DNA of 12,797 nucleotides from Thermoanaerobaculaceae bacterium (lineage in GTDB: Bacteria; Acidobacteriota; Thermoanaerobaculia; Thermoanaerobaculales; Thermoanaerobaculaceae), in NCBI GenBank assembly GCA_022865555.1, contig JALHTD010000190.1:1-12797 (forward strand), written 5' to 3'. Below are positions 7,395 to 12,793 of the stretch, one piece after another. Position 1 is the stretch's first letter; every line of letters begins with the position of its first letter. The translations under genes were made by a program, and so were the position numbers. The notes below the pieces were generated by a model that was not told the origin of the DNA, searched no databases, and saw nothing but the letters and a program-made list of their open reading frames with translations.

Positions 7395-7402
7395 ACCTCC
7401 TT
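7395..7402 (-). promoter_or_regulatory. Perfect Shine-Dalgarno sequence deciding a TTG start
   Basis: On the minus strand the bases read AAGGAGGT, the full anti-16S complement core, with an 8-base gap to the TTG at 7386. It is the strongest ribosome binding site in the window and probably offsets the weak start codon. Confidence 0.75.
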
Positions 7403-7565
7403 CCCCTTCCCCTTTGGTTCGGCTCAATTTGGCATGCGGGGCCACAGCGACAAACCGAGTGGCGTCGTGAGAAAACTCCCCTCCTTTACGGGCCCTTCGA
7501 CACGAGCGGCGTTCTTTTGCAAGACAATATGGAGTCCAGGTCAGCCATAGTCAACCCAGACGAAG

Positions 7566-7589
7566 CGGATCCTGATCGTTGAGGATCCG
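7566..7589 (-). terminator. Perfect 8-bp hairpin downstream of the pseudo-receiver/PilZ gene
   Basis: CGGATCCT (7566-7573) and AGGATCCG (7582-7589) pair perfectly around an 8-nt loop, 37 bases past the stop of the minus-strand PilZ gene. No T-run follows on the minus strand, so termination is likely but unproven. The rest of 7403-7565 shows no gene. Confidence 0.4.
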
Positions 7590-7626
7590 AGACAGGTAGT
7601 CAGGCAGCCCGAATACGGTTGCGGTT

Positions 7627-8340
7627 TCAGCTCGCGAAGCGACCCAGGTATGAGGCCAGCCGCCCCTCGTTGCTCTCGTCGAAGGCGGCGAAGACGACGC
7701 CCACGCCCGAGAACGGCTCGCTCGGCTCGGCGGTGCGGCGGACCACCCGCGCTCGGCCCCGGATGGGCTCGTGCGACCCGGGAAGCATCAGCTCGAAGGC
7801 CAGAACCGTTCCAGGGCGGAAGCTGTGGGAAAGGTCCAGCAGCATTCCGGTGGTCGAGATGTTGACCGTGCGGCAGTTGACCCCTTTTGCGGGCCGCTCG
7901 GCGACCTCCTGGATCCGGCTCGGGATGACGAGGGGGAGCCTCGGCGCCGTGCTGAACAGGCGGTCGAGAACCTCGGGTAGCCGCAACTCGACTTCCTCCC
8001 ACGTCACCACCCGGTTCGCGCCGCGCCCCAGGTACATCTCGGCCTCGGCGCGGTAGCGCTCATGGGCGACCAGCACCACCGATGAGTTCCGGCAGGGGCA
8101 CTCGGGCTTGCGGAGGGCGGCGAGGAAGGTGGACATCGGGGCGCCCCCCAGCGGGTAGGCCACGGCCAGTGCGTCGTAGTGGCCGATGGACGCCAGCTCG
8201 ACCGCCTCCGACCAGTCGTCGGCCCCGACCGTGACGACAGCCTGGAGGGGGGTAAGCGCCTGGCGAAGCCGTTCCAGCCCAGTGGGTTCGAACCCAATCG
8301 GAAGGACGGTGTACCAGTCCGCAGACGAGTCCGTGTGCAT
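7627..8340 (-). CDS. Pseudo-receiver plus PilZ domain protein
   Basis: This is a 237-aa soluble protein. Residues about 10-130 look like a response-regulator receiver fold (YDALAVAYPLGG at 55-66, SSVVLVA at 86-92, GANRVV at 107-112). The phospho-acceptor position holds a small or aromatic residue rather than Asp, and the conserved Lys region reads VVTWEE, so it should not be phosphorylated. Residues about 140-237 form a PilZ domain with NISTTG (N160, S162, G165) matching the [DN]xSxxG motif. A clear RxxxR motif is missing, so c-di-GMP binding is uncertain. The start at 8340 was chosen because GGAGGG lies 4 bases upstream; 25 more in-frame codons upstream look non-coding. Such proteins may act as protein-interaction adaptors in motility or envelope control, but no partner can be named. 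Confidence 0.82.
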   Translation of the reverse strand: MHTDSSADWYTVLPIGFEPTGLERLRQALTPLQAVVTVGADDWSEAVELASIGHYDALAVAYPLGGAPMSTFLAALRKPECPCRNSSVVLVAHERYRAEAEMYLGRGANRVVTWEEVELRLPEVLDRLFSTAPRLPLVIPSRIQEVAERPAKGVNCRTVNISTTGMLLDLSHSFRPGTVLAFELMLPGSHEPIRGRARVVRRTAEPSEPFSGVGVVFAAFDESNEGRLASYLGRFAS

Positions 8341-8353
8341 GGTTCCCTCCGTC

Positions 8354-8362
8354 ACAATAGCA
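8354..8362 (-). promoter_or_regulatory. Candidate extended -10 for the pseudo-receiver/PilZ gene
   Basis: On the minus strand 8362-8354 reads TGCTATTGT, an extended -10 with TATTGT (4/6). The start of transcription would fall near 8347, inside the GGAGGG ribosome binding site, which is uncomfortably close. No convincing -35 is seen. Low confidence. Confidence 0.28.
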
Positions 8363-8430
8363 TTACTCTGACCGGCGGCGCCAGATGTAACCCTTCTCAC
8401 ACCGCAGCCCCCCACCGAGTAGCGGTGACG

Positions 8431-8460
8431 TGAACATTGTTGGGGTTTCCTACGTCTAAT
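8431..8460 (+). promoter_or_regulatory. Candidate sigma-70-type promoter for the 81-aa protein gene
   Basis: TGAACA (8431-8436, 4/6 to TTGACA), an 18-base spacer and TCTAAT (8455-8460, 5/6 to TATAAT). Transcription would start near 8467, leaving a leader of about 62 bases. It sits in the divergent gap between two genes, where a plus-strand promoter is expected. Confidence 0.42.
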
Positions 8461-8528
8461 AGGGTGCGGACGGCGGGCACGGTGAGGGTTTTCGGCTACC
8501 GTGACCGTCAGGGTGACAGGGGGGTCCT

Positions 8529-8774
8529 ATGGCGTACGTGCCGTCTGAAGTCAGCAGGGTCCGGCCATCAAAGCGCGGCCTGCGGGAGTTCTCGGTTCCC
8601 GTCATCCTCGATCACGGCGACCAGGCCCGCGTCGCGACGGTCGCCTTTGGGGGCTCCCCGCAAGTGGGCGATCGGTTCCACCTCGACGGCGCCACCTGGG
8701 AGATCACCAGGGCCAAGGATTTCCAGCGCGGGTACGTGGCTCGCCCCGTGAAGCCGGGGGTCTGCGTCCACTGA
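8529..8774 (+). CDS. Hypothetical 81-aa protein
   Basis: I do not recognise this protein. It is a soluble, mildly basic sequence with alternating strand-like stretches: REFSVPVILDHG, ARVATVAFGGSP, DRFHLDGATWEITRAKD, then a short Pro-rich end finishing in Cys-Val-His. The pattern suggests a small beta-barrel (SH3- or OB-like) domain, but this is a guess. Support for coding: a run of six G ending about 4 bases before ATG 8529, a promoter-like sequence about 70 bases upstream, low-frequency third-position A/T as in the neighbours, and a hairpin after the stop. It is convergent with the DinB-like gene, 36 bases away. Confidence 0.6.
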   Translation: MAYVPSEVSRVRPSKRGLREFSVPVILDHGDQARVATVAFGGSPQVGDRFHLDGATWEITRAKDFQRGYVARPVKPGVCVH

Positions 8775-8794
8775 TCGGGCGCGCAGTCCGGCAC

Positions 8795-8810
8795 GGCCGA
8801 AAGATCGGCC
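8795..8810. terminator. Hairpin between convergent genes
   Basis: GGCCGA (8795-8800) and TCGGCC (8805-8810) form a perfect 6-bp stem with a 4-nt AAGA loop. It fills the 36-base gap between the stop of the 81-aa gene and the stop codon of the DinB-like gene, directly touching the latter. It could act in both directions; T-runs are absent. Confidence 0.45.
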
Positions 8811-9290
8811 TCAGCTCTTGGAGAGTGCCGCACGCAGGCGTCGAATCTGCTCCGCGTGCCCGTGGGCGTGCTGGGCGTAGATCTCGAGCCAGCGCTCGGC
8901 CGTGTAGAGCCCGATCTCGGTGTGCCACCCAGGCGCGCGCCACTCCTCGTCCGACATGGTCCTGAGAAGCTGTGTGGTGGTTGCGCGGGCGCTGCGAAGC
9001 GCGTCCAGCGCGGGCGATATGTCACGCGCGGCGTAGCGAAGCCGGGTGGCGAAGGCCTCCTGGTCGTACCCGTGGATGACGGGGCGTTCCTCGGCGAGCA
9101 GCCTGCGGAGCCGTATCGCCGAGGTCATCTCGCTGTCGGCGAGGTGGTGGACGATCTCCGCCGCGCTCCACTTCCCGGGAAATGCCCTTGTAGCCAGCTT
9201 GTCGGGTGGGAACCCTTCGAGGCTGCTCACGACCTCTGCGGTGCCCGAGGCGTACCGCTCGATGAGTGCGTCCCGTTCTTCCTTCGTCAT
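8811..9290 (-). CDS. DinB superfamily protein (putative metal-dependent enzyme)
   Basis: This 159-aa protein has the four-helix-bundle pattern of the DinB/YfiT group. FPGKWSAAEIVHHLADSE (37-54) supplies the first metal-ligand His (H48/H49), and QHAHGHAEQI (140-149) supplies the last pair (H141 and H145 in HxxxH spacing). Family members bind a divalent metal; characterised ones act as thiol-dependent S-transferases, for example with bacillithiol or mycothiol, but most are uncharacterised. There is no signal peptide. The start at 9290 was chosen because GGGAGG (9294-9299, minus) lies 3 bases upstream; 11 further codons are open upstream without support. It is divergent from the rhomboid-like gene and convergent with the 81-aa gene. 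Family call is solid, the substrate unknown. Confidence 0.85.
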   Translation of the reverse strand: MTKEERDALIERYASGTAEVVSSLEGFPPDKLATRAFPGKWSAAEIVHHLADSEMTSAIRLRRLLAEERPVIHGYDQEAFATRLRYAARDISPALDALRSARATTTQLLRTMSDEEWRAPGWHTEIGLYTAERWLEIYAQHAHGHAEQIRRLRAALSKS

Positions 9291-9304
9291 GTGCCTCCCT
9301 GCGG

Positions 9305-9329
9305 GCCCGGGCCGCCGCTGCACCCGGGC
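9305..9329. repeat. GC-rich inverted repeat in the divergent DinB / rhomboid-like gap
   Basis: GCCCGGG (9305-9311) and CCCGGGC (9323-9329) form a perfect 7-bp inverted repeat with an 11-nt gap, just upstream of the DinB-like ribosome binding site. It could be an operator, a 5' UTR hairpin or simple GC-rich coincidence. Confidence 0.3.
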
Positions 9330-9426
9330 GAGCCACGGTATTCTGCGGCATCGAAGCTACGAATCAAAGCCCTTCGGGGTTGCGCGCGCGGGCAAATTCG
9401 GGAAAGATTGCGCCCGGGAGGAGACC

Positions 9427-10221
9427 GTGACATCGGGGGGACCGTACAGGAGCCAGGTTGGCTTCGGCGGCGTCGGCGGCCTGGCCGGGCGCCCGCCGCG
9501 GGATCTCGTCGCGCTGCTCGCGGTGGTGTTTGTCACCTTCGCGCTGCAGTTCTTCGAGGCCACCGCGATCGTCCCAGCGGTGCTCCGCCTGACGCCTGCC
9601 GTCTGGCAGTTCGGTTTTGTCTGGCAACTGGCGACCTACGCCTTCTCGGGGGTGGGTGGGCCGAGCCTCTGGATCGTGCTCGAGCTCTTCATCGTCTACT
9701 GGTTTGGCGCCGACGTGCGCGCGCGGCTTGGACCCAGGGGCTTCTGGAAGCTGCTGGCCTGGGCCGTGCCGGGTTCCGCCGTGGTTGCCATGGCGACCGA
9801 GATCGCCGCGGAGGCGGTTGCCGGGCAAGGACCCACCCCGTTCCCGTTCCAGCTCATGCAGGGCCAGCGGGTGCTGATGACGATTCTGGTGGCCTCCTTC
9901 GCGGTCCTCTACAAGGACGCCACGATCCTCGCCTTCTTCGTGCTGCCGCTGCGGGCCCGCTGGTTCCTGTGGCTCGGAATCCTGATCGGTTTCGTGGCGT
10001 ATCTGGGCACCAAGGACCTCGCCGGCTTTTTCGGGATCTGCGCTGCGACGGGGATCAGCGTGCTGGTTCTCTCGCGCCGCGGGACGAGGAGCAGGCTGCG
10101 CACCCGGTGGCTGGAGTGGCGCCGCAAACGCCTCACGCGCAAGGTGGACCGATTGGCGAGGAAGCGCGGGCTGTACGTGGTGGACCGTGACGACGGGCCG
10201 GGGGGTCCGACGATCAACTAG
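9427..10221 (+). CDS. Rhomboid-like multi-pass membrane protein lacking the catalytic dyad (putative pseudo-rhomboid)
   Basis: This 264-aa protein has about six hydrophobic helices (about 27-45, 62-73, 79-94, 106-122, 150-163 and 172-214, the last being two helices), then an Arg-rich cytosolic tail (220-264). The pattern VWQLATYAF (65-73), then WIVLELFIVYWFGADVRARLG (82-102) and GFWKLL matches the rhomboid core WQLxTYxF ... FG..lE...G..rFL. In active rhomboids a GxSG Ser and a later His are needed. Here the expected Ser region reads QLMQGQR (142-148) and the later helices hold no His, so proteolysis is unlikely. This would be an iRhom, derlin or TMEM115-like role in binding membrane proteins. 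GTG 9427 was chosen because GGGAGGAG (9416-9423) lies 3 bases upstream; the frame extends much further back across the DinB-like gene but without support. Confidence 0.78.
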   Translation: MTSGGPYRSQVGFGGVGGLAGRPPRDLVALLAVVFVTFALQFFEATAIVPAVLRLTPAVWQFGFVWQLATYAFSGVGGPSLWIVLELFIVYWFGADVRARLGPRGFWKLLAWAVPGSAVVAMATEIAAEAVAGQGPTPFPFQLMQGQRVLMTILVASFAVLYKDATILAFFVLPLRARWFLWLGILIGFVAYLGTKDLAGFFGICAATGISVLVLSRRGTRSRLRTRWLEWRRKRLTRKVDRLARKRGLYVVDRDDGPGGPTIN

Positions 10222-10241
10222 GCGAGCGCGACGTTCCGGTC

Positions 10242-10285
10242 AGGCTCGAGGCCGTTTACACCGAGTGCCGCGGGCCCCCGAGCCT
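10242..10285. terminator. Weak inverted repeat between convergent genes
   Basis: AGGCTCG (10242-10248) and CGAGCCT (10279-10285) are a perfect 7-bp inverted repeat with a 30-nt gap, between the stops of the rhomboid-like gene and the convergent 59-aa gene. The long loop makes it a weak terminator candidate. Confidence 0.28.
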
Positions 10286-10291
10286 ACTCGA

Positions 10292-10471
10292 TCAGCCCTG
10301 GACGGCCTCGAGGAAGCGCTGGGCGCCGACCGACCCGAGCCTGCTCAGGAAACGGTCGCCCTCCTTCAGGCTCTCACGCCTCACCCGGGCCAGCAGGAGC
10401 CCACCCAGCACGACGAGTGAGCCGGCCGCGAAGCCGAGGACGAAGATGAACAGATCCGATTCGATACCCAT
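10292..10471 (-). CDS. Small single-TM membrane protein, 59 aa
   Basis: I do not recognise a named family. The sequence begins MGIESDLFIFVLGFAAGS. One hydrophobic helix spans about 7-28 with Gly/Ala small-residue faces. RVRRES (29-34) follows as a stop-transfer cluster, then an amphipathic cytosolic tail with KEGDRFLSRLGSVGAQRFLEAV. Topology is probably N-out, C-in. Codon third positions are mostly G/C, as in the confirmed genes, and the hydrophobic-basic-amphipathic layout is unlikely by chance. Six G residues (10477-10482, minus) end 5 bases before ATG. It is convergent with the rhomboid-like gene and divergent from the tandem PilZ gene. The sequence resembles small inner-membrane proteins of unknown role. 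Confidence 0.65.
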   Translation of the reverse strand: MGIESDLFIFVLGFAAGSLVVLGGLLLARVRRESLKEGDRFLSRLGSVGAQRFLEAVQG

Positions 10472-10615
10472 GGCGACCCCCCGACCCCTCCCTGCCCCTG
10501 CGTGCCGCTCCGACGAAGCAGGGATCTGGGATCAGTCGCAGTCTCCAACGGCCGCCCTTCCCGAGAAATTCCCTGGCGATGTCTAATGGGAGCAAGGAAA
10601 TAGGCCTCCCGGCCA

Positions 10616-10644
10616 CTGAAGACCACCCTCGCTTCTGTTATGAT
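10616..10644 (+). promoter_or_regulatory. Strong extended -10 promoter for the tandem PilZ gene
   Basis: TGTTATGAT (10636-10644) is an extended -10 with TATGAT (5/6 to TATAAT). CTGAAG (10616-10621) lies exactly 17 bases upstream as a weak -35 (3/6). Transcription should begin around 10651, only 2-4 bases before ATG 10654, implying a near-leaderless mRNA. It stands out as an A/T-rich island in GC-rich DNA. Confidence 0.6.
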
Positions 10645-10653
10645 TTATCAGTA

Positions 10654-11340
10654 ATGTTGGAGAAGACCCCGATCAAGGAGCGCCGCCGGCACCCGCGTCA
10701 CCCGGTTGACGACGTGAAGGGAACCTTACACTTCAGCTCCGGCGCAAAGATCATCAACATGAGCCTCACCGGGGTGGCGGTGGAGACCGACACCCAGGCG
10801 CGAGTCGGCCGCTCCTACTCGTTGACCCTCAAGCACGGCACCGACTTCGTGCTCAAGCTATTCGGGACCGTCGTGTGGTGCCACTTGCGGGGAATCCGAA
10901 AGACCGACGGGGGCGACACCAGGAGCGTGTACCACGCCGGCTTCCGGTTCGACGACATCCTGACCGAGAAGGCGCAGGAGCTGACCCGCTTCCTGGAGGC
11001 GACGGCCATCATCGCCCTGGACACCAGGATCTCCGGCCGCTTCAAGCTCAAGCTCACGGAGCCGGTGGATCTGGACACCGAGTACCCCTTCGTGGTCAAG
11101 ACCATCAGCGCTTCGGGACTCCTCCTCGAGACCGAGACGGCACCGCCCGAGGGAAGCATCTTCGACATGGAGTTCCACCTGCGCGGCGCCGTGCTCCAGA
11201 CCAGCGGCCGCATCGTCCACGCCCGGGAGGTGAACGACCCTAAGACGGGCCGGATCACACAGATCGGGGTGGAGTTCGTCGAGAGTGCCGAGGCGGACCG
11301 GCGGGCGATCGAGGAGTTCATCGCGCGCCAACTGCACTAG
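10654..11340 (+). CDS. Tandem PilZ domain protein
   Basis: This 228-aa soluble protein has two PilZ-like domains. The first (about 8-125) has RRRHPRHPV with R11 and R15 as RxxxR, and NMSLTG (N35, S37, G40) as [DN]xSxxG, so it should bind c-di-GMP. The second (about 130-228) has TRISGRFKL giving RxxxR, but TISASG replaces the D/N with T, so binding there may be weakened. No output domain is fused. The protein probably switches a partner by conformational change, as in YcgR-like or motility-linked PilZ proteins. ATG 10654 is preferred to the in-frame ATG at 10579 because the first 25 residues of the longer form look non-conserved and a strong promoter sits at 10636-10644. No ribosome binding site precedes 10654, in keeping with leaderless translation. 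Confidence 0.85.
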   Translation: MLEKTPIKERRRHPRHPVDDVKGTLHFSSGAKIINMSLTGVAVETDTQARVGRSYSLTLKHGTDFVLKLFGTVVWCHLRGIRKTDGGDTRSVYHAGFRFDDILTEKAQELTRFLEATAIIALDTRISGRFKLKLTEPVDLDTEYPFVVKTISASGLLLETETAPPEGSIFDMEFHLRGAVLQTSGRIVHAREVNDPKTGRITQIGVEFVESAEADRRAIEEFIARQLH

Positions 11341-11410
11341 CCGGGCGGCGTTTCAGCAGATCACGGCGAGCGCTGTGCCGGCTCCTTCGGGCGTCCCCGC
11401 GCCACCCTGA

Positions 11411-11605
11411 CTATTCATCCAGCGGACGTGGCTGCGGTCCCGGTACGATCCCTGCAATGTCCGAATCCACCCCAGGCTCACGGCCCGGGCGCTCCTGCTT
11501 TTCGGTCTTTCGCTGGACGCGCCGGTCAGCCTTGTCCTTCTGTCTCTGTTGGCGGGCTCGCTCGCGCTCCCGCTTGGTGATCGAAGCTCCACGGTTGGTA
11601 CCCAA
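11411..11605 (-). CDS. Small highly charged protein, 64 aa (TTG start)
   Basis: The protein starts MGTNRGASITKRERERARQQ. The middle (10-45) is almost entirely Lys, Arg, Glu and Gln and should form one long helix or coiled coil. The end is acidic with a DSDIAGIVPGPQP segment. I recall similar short KRERE-rich proteins in many Proteobacteria and related phyla, always annotated as hypothetical; no function is known to me. TTG 11605 is supported by GGAGGT (11610-11615, minus), 4 bases upstream; an ATG at 11650 in the same frame has no such site. It is convergent with the tandem PilZ gene, 70 bases apart. The charged helix suggests nucleic-acid or ribosome association, but that is speculation. Confidence 0.68.
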   Translation of the reverse strand: MGTNRGASITKRERERARQQRQKDKADRRVQRKTEKQERPGREPGVDSDIAGIVPGPQPRPLDE

Positions 11606-11615
11606 GGCCACCTCC

Positions 11616-11870
11616 GCAGCCGCGTTGCTCCGGACGCGCGCCACTCCCACATCGAAACGCCCGGCGCTTGGAAGCTACCACGCGCCCGGAAGAAAAGCGA
11701 CCGTGGGCGAATTCCCCGAAGCCGATGGGTCCGCGGAAGCGGTCAGTCCAGCGGAGAGGCCCCGTCCCCCCGCCTCAGGTCGCCGCCGCGACCAAGCGGT
11801 CCCGCCGACGCCTCAACCAGACAGGCCACTCAAAAGGGGCTCGCAATCGTGAGCTCGGAGGCACGCCGGC
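11616..11870. other. Intergenic stretch with no confident gene
   Basis: About 255 bases between the charged small protein and the DUF2911 promoter. It contains a short plus-strand frame (ATG 11725 to stop 11874) that would encode a 49-aa Arg/Pro/Gln-rich peptide, but it has no ribosome binding site and a low-complexity composition. I see no RNA gene, terminator or repeat that I can defend. Confidence 0.4.
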
Positions 11871-11899
11871 TTGACGTGGATGCGACTCTGTCTTAACCT
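11871..11899 (+). promoter_or_regulatory. Candidate promoter for the DUF2911 gene
   Basis: TTGACG (11871-11876, 5/6 to TTGACA), 17 bases, then TAACCT (11894-11899, 3/6 to TATAAT). Transcription would begin near 11906, leaving about 16 bases of leader that contain the GGGAGGT ribosome binding site (11910-11916). The -35 and spacing are good, the -10 weak. Confidence 0.48.
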
Positions 11900-11921
11900 T
11901 GCGGCGTAAGGGAGGTCAACC

Positions 11922-12761
11922 ATGAGGAAGTTTCTGTTCTGTCTGATCACGGCTCTTGCTGCCCTGGTGTTCGTCTCCGGGGGGTGGGCGCAGCAGCTCG
12001 ACCTGTCGCGCCCCAGCCCCAAGGCCACGGTCACCCAGACCGTGGGGCTCACCGACGTCACCATCATGTACTGCCGGCCCAGCGTCCGCGGGCGCGCGAT
12101 CTGGGGCGGGCTCGTCCCCTACGACCAGGTGTGGCGGACCGGGGCCAACGAGGCCACCACGATCACATTCGCCGACGACGTCACGATCGAGGGCACGACG
12201 CTGCCCGCCGGCACCTTTGGCCTGTTCACGATCCCGGGCAAGGACGAGTGGACCGTGATCTTCAACAAGGGGGCGAAGCAGTGGGGCGCCTACGAGTACA
12301 AACAGGACCAGGACGCGCTGCGGATCAAGGTGAAGCCACAGCCCGCGGTGTTTCAGGAGCTGATGACCTTCTCCTTCCCTGCCGTCTCGACCGAGTCGGC
12401 ACAGGTCGCACTCAACTGGGAAAACGTCCAGGTGGCGTTCACGTTCAAGGTAGGCACGATCGACAAGGTGCTTGCCGCGGCCCGCAAGGCGATCGATGAC
12501 TGGCGCCTCCCCTACCGCGCCGCCACCTTTTGCCTCGACAACAACGTGAACCTCGCCGAGGCCAGGGGCTGGATGGACAAGTCGATCGCCATGAAAGAAA
12601 CGATGTACAACCTGGCCGGAAAGGCGCGCTTTCTCGCCCTCGACGGCAAGAAAGCGGACGCCATCGCTCTCGCCAAGAAAGCGATCGCGGTCGGCAAGGC
12701 CGCCGACCCCAAGGCCGACACCGTGATGGTGGACAACCTGATCGCGGAGTGGGAGAAATGA
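11922..12761 (+). CDS. Exported DUF2911 domain protein with helical C-terminal repeats
   Basis: This is a 279-aa protein. A signal peptide spans 1-23 (MRKFLF... hydrophobic core ... GGWA), with predicted cleavage before QQ at 24-25. Residues about 28-180 match the DUF2911 pattern: SPKATVTQTVG, VTIMYCRPSVRGRAIWGGLVPY, then VWRTGANEATTI and LPAGTFGLFTIP. The C-terminal part (about 190-279) is a series of short helices with TPR-like packing: AWM-type helix followed by LALDGKKADAIALAKKAIAVGK. DUF2911 proteins are exported or periplasmic with no established reaction. The start is fixed by GGGAGGT 5 bases upstream of ATG. A single Cys (C62) in MYCRPS sits in the conserved core. Nothing in the context defines a function. 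Family call is firm. Confidence 0.88.
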   Translation: MRKFLFCLITALAALVFVSGGWAQQLDLSRPSPKATVTQTVGLTDVTIMYCRPSVRGRAIWGGLVPYDQVWRTGANEATTITFADDVTIEGTTLPAGTFGLFTIPGKDEWTVIFNKGAKQWGAYEYKQDQDALRIKVKPQPAVFQELMTFSFPAVSTESAQVALNWENVQVAFTFKVGTIDKVLAAARKAIDDWRLPYRAATFCLDNNVNLAEARGWMDKSIAMKETMYNLAGKARFLALDGKKADAIALAKKAIAVGKAADPKADTVMVDNLIAEWEK

Positions 12762-12793
12762 CGTCGGGCCGCCTGCGGGCAGCCCGACGTCAT
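12758..12793 (+). terminator. Long hairpin starting in the DUF2911 stop codon
   Basis: ATGACGTCGGGC (12758-12769) pairs perfectly with GCCCGACGTCAT (12782-12793). Inside the 12-nt loop GCC (12771-12773) can pair with GGC (12778-12780), leaving a 4-nt loop. The stem begins one base before the TGA. No T-run is visible before the window ends, so the rest of the terminator is out of view. Confidence 0.72.

Noticed and set aside
8284..8295. GGGTTCGAACCC, which looks like a tRNA T-arm
   Set aside because: It is a palindrome within the coding sequence of the pseudo-receiver/PilZ gene; no acceptor stem, anticodon arm or CCA could be found around it.
9046..9426. N-terminal extension of the rhomboid-like protein by 127 residues
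   Set aside because: The frame is open by chance across the DinB-like gene; GTG 9427 has a strong ribosome binding site and the membrane protein begins right after it.
8856..10190. 444-codon plus-strand frame spanning the DinB-like and rhomboid-like genes
   Set aside because: It crosses a confidently assigned minus-strand gene and its divergent promoter region, and its sequence is Arg/Gly/Ala-rich without domains.
11457..11852. 131-codon plus-strand frame over the charged small protein gene
   Set aside because: It is antisense to a gene with a good ribosome binding site and recognisable charged-helix pattern; its own translation is Ser/Arg/Pro-rich with no domain.
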